Source: Adineta ricciae
Taxonomy: Eukaryota; Rotifera; Eurotatoria; Adinetida; Adinetidae
Length of the DNA: 64,000 nt
Direction of reading: 5' to 3'
Assembly: GCA_905250025.1 (NCBI GenBank)
Contig: CAJNOJ010000111.1
Coordinates: 233,747-297,746, forward strand
Below are positions 26,301-37,270 of the stretch, one piece after another. Made by a program: the position numbers and the translations under genes. Each line of letters begins with the position of its first letter. The stretch's first letter is position 1. A model generated the notes under the pieces. That model was not told the origin of the DNA. It saw only the letters and a program-made list of their open reading frames with translations, and ran no database searches.

Positions 26301-27289
26301 ATCAAAATAATTAAGCATAGTCGTTCCACTGAATATTGATACTGTGGCGATGACCTATTTTGATTTCTATCTATTTTTAGTTGGAGAAAAGAAAAAGAAA
26401 TAGAAACAGATATAGAAGGACGCATTGAATAGATTTAAACAAACAATTAGAAATGATACACCGAGAGCTAAACTACCGTTTTTTGTGATTGAATTTTTAA
26501 TTAATCGTTTGACTTTGGCTGATTTGTTTAGTTTTAATGTCGACGACCTTGTTGCTAATCGATAATGATACGACGATGGTGATGATGATGATGATGATGA
26601 TACTGACTGATGACGAGTTTCATGTTTTTTATGATGCATCGAGCGGCAATAGCGACAAGTATAACATGTGAAGAGAATACAACAATCAGAAAGACATAGA
26701 GTGCAAGAGAGGAGAAAAAGAAGAAGGCGAACTGAAGAACTAGATAGCCAGACTAACACTCTCTATGTATACAGATGTTAGTACTGCTAAATTAATTCGA
26801 ATATATGTGTGTGTACAGAAAGAAAAAAAAGAAAGAAAACATCACATGCGAAGTGAACTGATTGTTTTATGCACGCGAGTATTGAATAACACATTTGAAG
26901 TATTTATAGTTGTCGGATCGTAAATTGAGCTTTCCTGCTTTTTCTCTTATATGGATGAAATGATGAAAGGTATGCATTCAGTCAATACTCGAAGCATCAT
27001 ATCGATTAATTATATAAATATGTGAAAAAATCAAAACCGAACTATTCTTTTCTCTAAAAGTGATATAGTTTAATTTCATCAGCTGTCAAATAAATCATCA
27101 TCATCAATGTAATCAGATGTTTAGGTTATTTTGCATCGAGAGAACTCGTTAAAAGAAGATGGATTGACACTTACCCAAGGATCGATGCATAAGTCCAGTA
27201 GCATCATTGAAATTATATGAAGAAAATGAAATCGGTGGCCGATTGGGAAGATAGCGAGGAGACGATGATCTATTAGCAGCTGTCGTCAT
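20332..27289 (-). CDS. MAPKBP1: MAPKBP1/WDR62 orthologue, WD40 scaffold
   Basis: Minus-strand, multi-exon. Exon 1 (27289-27175) starts [18 protein letters not shown] ~1.34-kb intron follows, and exon 2 begins at 25834 in the matching phase. Exons 3 onward carry two stacked WD40 propellers: [12 protein letters not shown] at ~25560-25490, [15 protein letters not shown] at ~24580, [15 protein letters not shown] at ~23820, and [17 protein letters not shown] with [18 protein letters not shown] at ~22790-22690. These match MAPKBP1/WDR62 block by block. The C-terminal part (about 22000-20332) is Ser/Thr/Pro-rich, and the last exon contains a predicted coiled coil ([15 protein letters not shown]), as in WDR62 where the C-terminus dimerises and binds JNK/MKK7. 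A 54-nt intron joins SKQA to ESNPNDH near 20660. In vertebrates the pair acts in JNK signalling and at spindle poles; only one gene is present here. MAPKBP1 versus WDR62 cannot be separated by eye. Confidence 0.9.
25835..27174 (-). other. First intron of MAPKBP1/WDR62
   Basis: Large compared with the other introns of the gene (about 50-60 bp). It contains a minus-strand open frame of 130 codons (26759-26367) with a hydrophobic start, a Cys-rich patch, a Ser run from a GAT/ATC triplet repeat at about 26578-26601, and a second hydrophobic segment. It has no convincing coding signature; an alternative first exon or enhancer is possible. Confidence 0.5.
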
Positions 27290-29117
27290 ATTTTTGCATT
27301 AAGACAAAAAGTCAAGAAAAACCATAGACGTTTTCTTTACCAGCTGATACGTTTTTCTTTGTACGTGTATGTACTTCTATCGTTTGGTCGGTATGGAGTA
27401 ATTGTGTGAAGATATCGTTACCATTATGTACCTTTTTCCTTCCCTTTCGCTTTTTTTCTACGTCTTCTTCGTTTTTTTTTTTGTTCACCGTCAATATTAT
27501 TATTGCTGTGAAGCGGTGATGTATGATGAACGTATATAAATATACGTACGTATGTATTCTTTCTTTATATGACTCGATGTTATTCAGGGATTTACGTTAT
27601 ATATTCATTCGAGGAAATAATTTTGTTATGTGTACAAGCGAATGATATCTATACTCTATCTTCTGTCGTTGACTACGCATAGAGAATGTGAAAGGAGTAA
27701 AAAAAACGAAACAGTACGATCAATCTGAAGATTAACTTCAACATTCACTTGTAATTATTACATGTATGTCTTGACAGTATTCACTACCATTTCTGTTTAC
27801 AAAAAACCGTTAGTAAAGATCATTTCGAGACGTAGTATGTTGCTGTGCTGTTTAGACGCACCAATTATTTGATAGGAAAATTCTTGTAACTACGAAGTTG
27901 TGAAATATACGTGATAAGTGAAATATACAACAATGGTCGACAGTTCTATACATAGTTTCTTATTCTTGTTCAAAAGGAAGCTTAATATGAAAGAAGAGAA
28001 AAAAAACCTTCTTCTTTGCAACCTGTCAAATCATATTAAAATTTGGCAATTGCACTGAAATCATCGAAATAAAAACTGATGACATACAAGAATGACAGAC
28101 TTGATTAAAATAGTGCAATCATAATTTCCATGCATTCAGACTGATTATTATACTTACAAACAGGTTACTAATAATATCCGATGCATACTGAATAATGTAA
28201 GAAAAATCCGACACAAATGATGCATAGATTCGTACGAAAAACTTGTTTTATTGACGTGTTCTTCCAAGTAAAACAAACTTTCGATGCAATTAATATTATC
28301 TTATCTATTGACAATAAAATAGGTGTCGGTCTACTGACTATACAAAGTTTTTTTTTCAGGGATACGCGGTATACAGTTCGATGTATCTGACTAATTCAAT
28401 TTGAAATATCGATAGGAATCTCTTCATTGTCATTAGAAAAAATATGCAACTTCTCATTGTTTTTCCTAAACATTGATCTTAGTTTTAATCAAAGAAGTTC
28501 AATCGATTAGATCGTTAATTACCATCATTCGTATTTTATGTCTTATATTCGTTCTCGTCGGTCGAACAATAAAAGAATTTACTACTTGAAACTTTGATTA
28601 ATCATGTGGGTAAAGCAATAAATTGATAGGCATTTTATTACTTTTACCTGCGCGAAGAATGAATATGTTTTCAGAATGATCTATGAAAAGCAATGCATTC
28701 GAGAGATTTTCTTTGAGAATTAGTGAAATACTTGTTAAGTGCCCGATCGAATCTAATACAATTACTTGTAAAACGTTGCTTCATCAGTTGATTACTTCTT
28801 CTAAGAAGCAGAAAAACACCGGCGTATCGCGAAAGTGCACACAGTCAGTGGACAAAAGAATAAATATTGACAGCTTGAATGCAGCTGTTTGCTTTACTAT
28901 GTTATTTTTTTTTCCTTCGCTCGTTTTTCTTTTTCGATCGTAAATTACAAAGCGAAAGAAAATTAAAATAATCATAAAATAATATTACGAGACCTAAGAG
29001 GTGTCTATTACACAAGTATTTTCGTTATTTGAAAGTATTGATCTTTCCAAGGTCGACAACCGTGTTTCGCATTTCGTACAAATCTAAGTAATACTGAAAC
29101 ACGTTTGGTGCAAAGAA
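27290..29117. other. Intergenic between divergent MAPKBP1 and WrbA-like genes
   Basis: Shared upstream region of 1.8 kb between two divergent genes. No supportable frame; 28683-28943 (+) has random composition. Confidence 0.45.
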
Positions 29118-30088
29118 ATGCTTCCATCACGAATGTCCTCTCAATCAAATAAAAATCTCCCGCAGAGGTAAATAGTCATCCGCTTATGATTACCTGTTTT
29201 GCTTGATTTTCGTTTAGAAAATTTGTTCGCATGTCACAACTTCCCGAATCTCATTCTGATAAAATACTATTAGCACCGCCTATCGGTAGTACTGCTGTAA
29301 GATTAATAAAAAGTAGTGAAATGAATTCTGATAATTGTTCGTTATATTTTCATAGCGTCGTCCTATGGTTTTTGTAATCTACTATTCTATGTATGGTCAT
29401 GTAGCGAAATTAGCATCGATGATTCGGGTGGGTGTCGAACGTGCGGGTTGTAATTGTCGCGTCTTTCAAGTAGCGGAAACGTTGTCGACTGAAGTTCTGA
29501 CAAAAATGCATGTTCCATCGAAAAACCAAGAGATACCAATTATAACTCCGACGCAATTGTTAGAAGCTGATGGATTTTTATTTGGTATGCCGACGCGTTT
29601 TGGCACAGCACCTACTCAAATGAAAGCATTTTTCGACGCATGTGGCGCTCATTGGCTTTCCGATGCATTGAGTAGCAAGCCGGTAAGTTGTTTTTTTCCT
29701 GGAAGATCTTGACTTAGAGATGAGAATTGATTTGAAATGATTCTAGGCTGGTGTATTTTTTTCCACAGCGACCTTAGGCGGTGGTCAAGAAACAACTGCA
29801 CTTTCATGTGTACCCTTTTTTACACACCTTGGTATGATTTTTGTGCCGCTCGGCTATAAAAATAAATTACTAATGAATATGGATGAGATTCACGGCGGAT
29901 CACCTTATGGTTTGTTTCGTATTTCAGTTATTCAATTTTCGATGTGTTGTTATTAAAATTCTATTGCAGGCGCTGGAACATTAGCAGGCGCACAAGGTGA
30001 ACGTCATCCTTCGGAATTAGAATTGCAAATTGCACAAACACAAGGAATCGAGTTCGGTAAACTCGTTCTAAAATTAGTATCCGCGTGA
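29118..30088 (+). CDS. WrbA-type NAD(P)H:quinone oxidoreductase (flavodoxin fold)
   Basis: Five exons: 29118-29167, 29218-29296, 29356-29682, 29747-29909 and 29970-30088, with consistent phases. The flavodoxin-like FMN phosphate loop is YYSMYGHVAKLA; further family marks are GFLFGMPTRFGTAPTQMKAF, the ATLGGGQETT loop and a C-terminal GERHPSELELQIAQTQG. Members (WrbA, yeast Pst2/Ycp4) are tetrameric FMN enzymes making two-electron reductions of quinones, protecting against redox cycling. Two in-frame starts exist: 29118, joined by a 50-bp intron, and 29231 within exon 2. The core domain begins ~25 residues after the second, so either could be used. It is convergent with the CFAP97-like gene (213-bp gap). 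Bacterial-type enzymes of this family occur in fungi and plants; presence in an animal is less usual but the introns show a resident nuclear gene. Confidence 0.88.
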
Positions 30089-30301
30089 CCGAAATTGGCA
30101 TAAACCTTTTCCATGTTTAAATATATATAGCAGTTTACAGAGATATGAAGTCAAGAAAGAAATACTGATTTTTTGCTTTTTTTGCGTTCAAAACCGATAT
30201 GAATTTTTAATATGAGTTATTTTCATGCTAAGAAAACATAGAAAAAAAATTTTACACATGTATGTTATAAAACTATGTCACATAAATACAGTTCATCGTA
30301 A

Positions 30302-30910
30302 TTATGAAAGCTTTGTTTGTTTGTCATTTACCGACGAGTTTGTTTTATCATTTGGTTGTCTGTTCGAATCGGGATCTGATGATGTACCATGCGGTGATGT
30401 TCGCGCTGTATTCACGACGGAATTTGTCTTGGAATTTCCTTCTCGATTTGAACCAACATCCAATGGAGTAAAAACGCTATTATTTTTACGTAATTTCAAA
30501 TATCCTCTATGTTCCTGATAATCTTTTTTCCATTTTTCTGTATCATATCTACCTCTCGTCTTCGCAACTCGATCGAGAAAATCCGTGTTACTTTGTGCAG
30601 GGTGTGCCGTACGATTTCGTTGCGCTGGATTCGGAGAATACGATGGTGGAGGAAAGTGCACCGCTCTCGATGTCATTATACCCAGTAGTTTCCTTGTTTT
30701 AAGTTCATTTTCTTTGTCGATGACTTGACGTTTTTCACCTAGTTGTCGGACGAAACCTTGATGAATATGTGGACAAGCATGTGGTGAACTATTGTCTAAT
30801 TTACTCTGTCGTTGCATGTCATTAATTTTCTTCAAATGTGCTTGTTGTTTACGTTTTTCGCTTTGTAATTGAGCTTGAGAAAAGCGATTCAAAGTTGAAT
30901 AGCCCGGCAT
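30302..30910 (-). CDS. CFAP97/Hemingway-like ciliary protein
   Basis: Single exon of 202 codons. The ATG at 30910 is the first in frame. A basic, helical N-terminal half contains a RQLGEKRQVIDKENELKTRK block and a LLGIM segment. The later TDFLDRVAKTRGRYDTEKW then KKDYQEH resembles the CFAP97 (KIAA1430/Hemingway) pattern of E-N-x2-L-x-R-[IL] helices followed by a Y-x5-W-x2-[DE] box. The last ~60 residues are low-complexity Asn/Ser/Thr. CFAP97 proteins are needed for motile cilia and sperm axonemes in flies and mice. The match is from recall and covers mainly the central third; another coiled-coil protein is possible. Confidence 0.5.
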   Translation of the reverse strand: MPGYSTLNRFSQAQLQSEKRKQQAHLKKINDMQRQSKLDNSSPHACPHIHQGFVRQLGEKRQVIDKENELKTRKLLGIMTSRAVHFPPPSYSPNPAQRNRTAHPAQSNTDFLDRVAKTRGRYDTEKWKKDYQEHRGYLKLRKNNSVFTPLDVGSNREGNSKTNSVVNTARTSPHGTSSDPDSNRQPNDKTNSSVNDKQTKLS

Positions 30911-31795
30911 TATCAATAGTTAAAGAAAGTCTTTTACCCTCCAAATAAATCTTACGTGTTCGAATCGTTCGTTTGAATTCGAAATAATCAACGATTTCAA
31001 TTAAACTGTAGACATTAGTAGCTTGTGGAAAAAAATGCACGCTGTAAAACAAATATATACAGACAAGAAAATGATTTTTTTTCTCTTCACATCGACTTAC
31101 TCTTTTCTGTTTATTTAAACCGCTCACTTATAAACATAAACAAAAAAATCAATAGTATAGTCTCTAGTCTTTTCTTGCTTTGCATAAGGAAGAAAATCAA
31201 ACAAAGAAGAAGAAGCAGAACAAAAAACGTTTATCGATGACAAATGCGTAGAAAAAACAATAACAACTTTTTGTGATCCAATGCTCTAATAATGATTATG
31301 TATCGAATGTTCTCCTGGTTATCTTCAGGCATGTTTATACAGTTCCTGATAAGTGATGAATTGGAATAATAAGACGTGTTATCTGTATTCTGTAATGCAA
31401 GAAACATATGGATATACTTTCTATTAAAAACAATTTATGTTACTTAGTGATCTACCCACATCTAGCGAAAAGAAAACTCGACGTTGTCATTGGAAAGCGT
31501 TTTGTATATTCGTATGACAGCTTTCTAATTATAATGTAATGTAAGCGTTCATTCTATTAATCTATTTTATCTGTCATGGAATCATCTTTGATGAAAGAAA
31601 AGTATTAAACCTTGTTCATCATCCTCATCAGCTGTAACAGTGTCAAATAAAAAAAAATAATGCGACACTGAATGTCATATGATCACATATATAGGACGAA
31701 TGTTCGTAAAAAGAGAGCTCTTTTTCTTCTTATAACCAATCAAATCTTTATTTAGAAAAATATTTTCTTATGAAGTTAAAATAAACGTGGATTCA
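30911..31795. other. Intergenic between CFAP97-like and SNX3/12
   Basis: No supportable gene. The part adjoining 30911 should hold the 5' UTR of the CFAP97-like gene and possibly a non-coding exon (CAG acceptor-like sites near 31020). Confidence 0.4.
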
Positions 31796-32236
31796 TCAAT
31801 GTTTTACTTTGCCTCGGACATACTGGCTTAAATCAATCACAGGATCGAATAAGAAGACATGTAGTGCATGTTCGTTTTGTGCTAATGGATGAGAAGCAAT
31901 CTTATTAATAAATGTTTCTAATCCTCGTCGACGTTCTTCGATGAAGTCTTCTTGAAAAAGACCTTCATCCTTTCGGAATGGTAATTGTCTTTGCCAGGCT
32001 TTTTCAGGTAATGATGGCACAGCGATTTTCGTGTCAGCACACTGCAATTCTTTATGTAACCATTCAAATTCTGAATAACGTCGTTTTACAGTTGATTCTG
32101 ATTCTTTAAATACTGGTAAAGTGGTTTTAACTTTCACAGTATATTCAACATATCGTTTCGAACCAACGCCTTGTACTGTTGGTGAAATAACTTCAACTTG
32201 AAGGGCAGGTTCAGCAGAATGATATGCATTCATCAT
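31796..32236 (-). CDS. SNX3: Sorting nexin 3/12 (PX domain)
   Basis: 146 codons, nearly all PX domain. Diagnostic pieces: GVGSKRYVEYTVKVKTTLP, STVKRRYSEFEWL (the R-R-Y-S-[DE]-F motif that binds PtdIns3P), the proline-rich LPEKAWQRQLPFR loop, and FIEERRRGLETFINKIASHP followed by LAQNE. SNX3 is recruited to early endosomes and works with retromer in retrograde sorting, for example of Wntless. An in-frame TGA lies 45-48 bases before the first ATG, so no longer N-terminus fits without an upstream exon; a CAG acceptor-like site just downstream of it leaves that open. Vertebrate SNX3 has about 15 more N-terminal residues. Confidence 0.93.
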   Translation of the reverse strand: MMNAYHSAEPALQVEVISPTVQGVGSKRYVEYTVKVKTTLPVFKESESTVKRRYSEFEWLHKELQCADTKIAVPSLPEKAWQRQLPFRKDEGLFQEDFIEERRRGLETFINKIASHPLAQNEHALHVFLFDPVIDLSQYVRGKVKH

Positions 32237-32431
32237 CTTGTCGTCTTCGGTCGATGTTACTTGTCTGAATGAATCTTGTCAATAAAAGAAATAAACGAAA
32301 GAAGATAAGATATCACTTCTTCTTTTCATAGATATACTATCCCCTGCGTGTAAAGATGTAATTACATCGGTGTGTGTTAAAATATGTCTCATTTTTTCCT
32401 CTGCTTAAGTTCGTCATATTATTATTATCTT

Positions 32432-34225
32432 CTACAGAATGAGAAGAAAAAAATGAAAAATGAAAAGCGAAAACACTGTTCGAAAGGAAGTTAACGGCGA
32501 GCAGGAACGAAGAGACATTTGTTGATTGATATCTCGTAGGTATAGTTTGGCTTCTCGACTCTGTGCTCCATGACCATCGGAACAACGGTATGAACCACTA
32601 TCATTCAGTTGAGAAGCCACGATCTGTAGATTAGTTACTGTTGCGTTAGGTAATTCAATTGATGTTATCACGCGGGTTGCATCAGTTACGAGCGGTTTGC
32701 CGTCTACGACAACGATGATAATTGTTGAAAAGTCAAGAAAAAAAAATCGTTTCATATTACCTTTGTGCCAAGTGATTTGTTCACGTCGTATGCGATGTTC
32801 TCCAGTGAATTGGCATGAAAATTGTGTTGAGTCGCCAAGTGAGACAAGAACGTCAGTTGGTTGTATATCAACAATGATATCTATAATATCGATACAGTCG
32901 TTTGTTTTCTATTGACGTCGAACGTCTAGTTTCTTATATTCCATCACTTAGATTACCTTCCTTATCTATGTCTGTTTATTCTCAAAATTTTACTCGACCA
33001 TGATTATCTTTACTACACATCGAAGATATATCTATTTGTTTCTCTTCTCCTTTCATGTAAACATTGTAAGAACATGTACACAATTTCTTTTCTTTCTTAC
33101 CTTCAACAATAAGTTTAACATTTGATCGAGACGATTTCGGATTTGTTTTGGTAATAACATGACACTGATAATTAGCTGCATCTGATAAACGCACATTAGA
33201 TATATGTAAATCCCATTTAGCTGGCGAATAGCCATGATCAACACTGTAATAAGCAACACTTAAACGAGAATCTTTTGTTATCAAGTGTTTGCCAACGCTA
33301 AGTGTTGATTTATCAGGATTTGTTAACCTATACCACATAACCTAACAAAATGATAATGTATAAAATTGAAATAAGCAATCGTGCAAATTACTCGTTCAGG
33401 TTCTACGTGAGGTAGAGCTGCTTTACATGGTAGAACAACTGATTGCATTACAACGCTGGCGACAGTATACTCTGGTTCGAATGATTGTTGCCCAATCGCC
33501 AAAGTACGATGAGGACCTATAAAATTTCGAACGACAAAGAGACTGATTTTTTGGTCATTTATTCAACACGACATTCACAGAAGACAAAGATAATGAGTTG
33601 ACTTTTTTCTGACAGTTCATAGACTGATTATATCCATATACTATGTAATTCCTTTGAAACTGAACACGTAAGATGCTCTAAGCTATGTTCAGTTGTTCCA
33701 CTCCACTTGAAACTGTCTCTCGAAATGTTATTCTTCCATATAGTTGTTGACGAATCACTTAAACAATATGTCGCTGAAATTCGACCAACAATATATACGA
33801 CACAGAGAGAGAGAGAGAAAGAGAACATGATGGTCCTCTTAATGATGAATATGTTTAAAAAAAATAAAACGGAAAGCAGAAAGACAAGTTTGACGCCGTT
33901 TTGACTGATAATGTTGTTTGACATCGACAAAAGCTTATCTGTTTTATCTATATTCCAAGCGCACTGTACAAATGATTAAAACTGAACAAAGTAGAAGAAG
34001 AGAACATTCATTGAATATACAAGACACGCTTCTTTTTAATCATTTTGTCAAGAATTGCCGCTTATTTGCATATGGCGCTCAATACGCTATCACCATTTGA
34101 CGTCATCTGTATGTATGTGTTGTATAGATAGTCATTCTCGATCAAATTAATTATCAAATGGTATGTGTCACAAAATACTTACATGAAGTATAGATGAAAA
34201 AGATCAAGGCAACAATTGTAACCAT
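32432..34225 (-). CDS. Two-Ig-domain, GPI-type cell-surface protein (IgLON/lachesin/DIP-like)
   Basis: Five exons: 34225-34183, 33516-33392, 33341-33101, 32880-32761 and 32703-32432, all GT-AG with matching phases. Exon 1 encodes a signal peptide (MVTIVALIFFIYTS). Ig domain 1 has VVLPCKAAL, then MWYRL, WDLHISNVRLSDAANYQCHV: the Cys, Trp, D-x-[AG]-x-Y-x-C set of a V-type domain. Ig domain 2 has QFSCQFTG, ITWHK and NDSGSYRCSDG. The C-terminus ends with a short hydrophobic tail (about 17 residues) with no cytoplasmic part, typical of a GPI-attachment signal. The build matches insect lachesin/DIP/Dpr and vertebrate IgLON neural adhesion proteins but with two instead of three Ig domains. The first intron (~670 bp) is much longer than the others. 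Confidence 0.8.
33802..33822. repeat. (AG)n microsatellite in Ig-gene intron 1
   Basis: Short run of AG dinucleotides with one interruption. Confidence 0.7.
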
Positions 34226-34500
34226 TCGTAGTTCATGCTTAACGATTGTGTTTTGACGAATGTATTGATATAGTTAATGATCGTCGTTGTTGTCGGATTT
34301 GGTTTGTTATGAGAATTTCTATATTACCAGTATAATAATTATTTGCGTATGCGTGTGTGTGTGTGTGTGTATGAGGATATATATATGCATGTAATTCATC
34401 TACCACCGAGGGAGCATTTTCATGCCAATTATAGTAGACAAACGAATGAGTGAAAAAAGAGCGATGGAACTAAGCAATTCTGTTTGCTCTCTTCCTCTCC

Positions 34501-34536
<36 letters not shown>

Positions 34537-36516
34537 TTCTCTATCTCTCATTTCTTATACTCTTTGAAAAAAGAAAGAATAAGAAGAGAAAAAAGCTAAG
34601 TAAAAGTGATGATGACGAAAAAAGATGCTGACATGAATACGAACATATAAATAAATATAGAGTGAGATATATATAAGAAATGTGAGAAGATATATATAGA
34701 TAACCAAGATGTGCAGTAATCAATTGTTTAATAGAGTAGAAAATCGCAAGAAGACAATATGCTTCTTTTTCCTTCTTGTTTCGATTTCAATAATAATTCT
34801 ATATTGTGAATGACCTTGTCTATTGTGCACTCAATCTTTTTCTCCTTTAGTAAATCTTGAAAAGAGGTACTTGTCAATCAACGTTGTCGGTGTTCACCCT
34901 CGAGAAAAAGCTTACTTACTATCAAATAAATATGAGATATTATCAAAGTATTGCTTTAAGAAAGAAGAAACATGAAAAGAAACATAAATATAATGATCCT
35001 TAGTCAACTTGTTTATATATGTATCTATTCAATATGAAAATAAAATCACTGAGGGTATAAATGAAACTTGTCAATTGTGATTGACTGAATCAAGGTTAGA
35101 ACTCTAATTTATTTGTGCTTATTCTTTTCTATTCAATCAATATGAAATGTTCTTTTGAGGATTCTTTAGCGTTTTGCTTGACTGCTACTTTTAGCCTTAT
35201 ATTTATCCCTAGGGTAAGCTCCTTGATCACTGAACGGCACGAGTGATTGCATCATTAGTTTGCATCTTTGTCATTTTATAATCTACATCATTTATTCTCT
35301 CTGTCCTTTTTTTTATCGTTGATGATGCCCAAATTGAGCGTCGTTTTTTCCTCATTTTTTTTCCTATTGTCCGGGTCTTGGCAACATAGTGTTAAAGCAA
35401 GAACGGCAAGGATGTGTCTAATGGAATTTTTGAAATCAACCAGATTTGCTGTCAAGCGGAAGCGAAGGCACAGTGTGTCGTTCGAAATTCTAATCAGCTT
35501 ATTGACGATTGAACGTCTAAACAGTCTGTCGAAAATAACAACATGGAAGTATGTTCGAGAGCGAGATTTTATCGGCTATGAGCTTGTTCTTTGTTTGGCC
35601 TTGACGGTAGGCGCGATATTCAAAACAACGCGAAGAAAGTCAATATCACTCATTGTATTAAGTTGTCTATGTAGTTAGCAGTTTAAGAATAAGTGCGATT
35701 AGAAAAGAAGACGATGAAAAACGATGTCATTTATTTTGATCAACATCTTGTTTGATGATCCAAGGAGAAACATAATGATAGAAAAGAAATCATTTGTAAT
35801 TATCGTAAAAGAGAGGAAGAGAAGAGAAGAGAAGAACGAACAATGAGACAAAAGAAAAAAACAGTCAGCTGAAGAGAGAAAAAGAACCATAATTGTCATT
35901 TTCTTTTTTTTCTTATTATTCTCAAATGCCTTCAGGGAATTCAATTGAATCTTCTAATAGTTTTTATTCTATCATATAAATGACTCTTTTTTTGTTATGA
36001 CAAATCTATCTGAACTCCGTCCATTTGTTCTCCAATCGCTAATGTAATAAACCAATTATACACATATCTTTTGATATGACTATAAATCGATATTGATGAT
36101 CTATTTCACAATTCGAAGGTCATCGATTAGAAAAAAAATATGTTTCTAATCTATTTTCATTTTAGCATTTTTTTCAAGTAATAACTATGGTTCTTGGCAT
36201 AATATGATTCATCAATCTTTCGAAGGCAAAATAAGTTTCATACATGACTGGAGAAAACTTTCATTTAGATTTGCCAGCTACTCTAAAGGCAATCTATGGC
36301 AAAAGTATATTAGAAAGTGTAACTTTAAGAAAATTAGTTTTCGATATGCATAACTTGTTTTAAACAGACAGAAAATAAAATTTTTTGTCTTTTGACTTCT
36401 TATTTCACTAATAATGAAGCAAAACGGCTGATGTCTTGTGCAAATGGATAAGATTGCAGGAGTTGTTTTTGCTTCTTTTTCCTCGCTATTACTTCTCATC
36501 GTGTAACAAATAGACA
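34226..36516. other. 2.3-kb gene-poor region with microsatellites
   Basis: Contains a (GT)n tract at about 34350-34370 and a (CT)n tract at about 34501-34533. An open frame at 35268-35678 (+) lacks an ATG and family signals. Its antisense strand is also partly open but equally unrecognised. No RNA gene seen. Confidence 0.5.
34501..34533. repeat. (CT)n microsatellite
   Basis: About 15 CT units, pyrimidine on the + strand. Confidence 0.9.
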
Positions 36517-37203
36517 TTGACAAAAACAACATTGACAAAAGCTCACTCACGTTACTTCATCAGATTACTAGAAGAAAAAATCTCATCGACAAAGATGCGT
36601 TTTTGGTCGCCATTTCATACATCTTCAATTGATATTATCTCTGATGCGCCGAACAAATTGATATTTCGTGCACCTGATCGTATTCGCCTTCAAATGACAG
36701 TGGATCATTTGGATTTCAATCAAAATCCGGGAACATGTTTGACACATTACAATTACGAGACACGCCTATGGGAATGTTTTCATTCACCACACACAACTGG
36801 CCAACATCGTTTGTTCCTTTGGGCTTTGGATACGGAAAAAGATGATCAATGGGCAACTGCTGTTCGATTCGATTTTTATATCAAACAAAAAGGAGATATT
36901 ATCTATTTTCCCAAAACGACCAACACATTCACTATATTACGGTGTCAATTATTGAAATCAATCGATGGCTGTCTCTCAAGAGAATCTCTTCCGACTGACA
37001 TTGTCGTTCGTGTGCCTGGTGTTCGCGGCGTACAATTACAAATTGATGAGCAGACATTAATCACTGGAAAGAATCTTAAAAATAGTATTTATAGTCTGCA
37101 AATTCCAGCTAATATACCAGCTCATGTCAAAGATTTAGTAGTCATGGGTTTGTGTGCCGATGATACGTATTATTCGATACTAATCACATATAAAATCGAA
37201 TAA
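36517..37203 (+). CDS. Orphan beta-rich protein with two similar halves (KY/transglutaminase-accessory-like?)
   Basis: Open frame of 228 codons; the first ATG that looks plausible is at 36595 (MRFWSPFH). The first half includes APDRIRLQMTVDHLDF and HRLFLWALDTEKDDQWA then TAVRFDFYI. The second includes LPTDIVVRVPGVRGVQLQI and DLVVMGLCADDTYYSILITY. Each half ends with a hydrophobic-L-x-DT/DD-x2-W/Y strand pattern, so an internal duplication of an Ig-like fold is likely. The style recalls the C-terminal domains of kyphoscoliosis-peptidase-like (KY/hillarin) proteins, but no Cys-His-Asp transglutaminase core is present. Either a free-standing accessory-domain gene or the remnant of a larger one. 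Family call tentative. Confidence 0.5.
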   Translation: MTKTTLTKAHSRYFIRLLEEKISSTKMRFWSPFHTSSIDIISDAPNKLIFRAPDRIRLQMTVDHLDFNQNPGTCLTHYNYETRLWECFHSPHTTGQHRLFLWALDTEKDDQWATAVRFDFYIKQKGDIIYFPKTTNTFTILRCQLLKSIDGCLSRESLPTDIVVRVPGVRGVQLQIDEQTLITGKNLKNSIYSLQIPANIPAHVKDLVVMGLCADDTYYSILITYKIE

Positions 37204-37270
37204 AAAAATATCAAGAAGACTTTCTGAATTCTTTTTCTAAATGAGCAATGTTATTTCGAATCAAAATAAA

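Noticed and set aside
31020-31130. Upstream coding exon for the CFAP97-like gene
   Set aside because: The open stretch ending LEG could be spliced, but its frame has no ATG and does not extend the domain; more likely 5' UTR.
34422-34631. Open frame over the (CT)n tract
   Set aside because: It exists only because the microsatellite encodes Ser-Leu repeats without stops.
35268-35678. 136-codon open frame on + in a gene-poor region
   Set aside because: No ATG at its start, composition is mixed hydrophobic/basic without motif, and antisense frames are also long; no splice or poly(A) context supports it.
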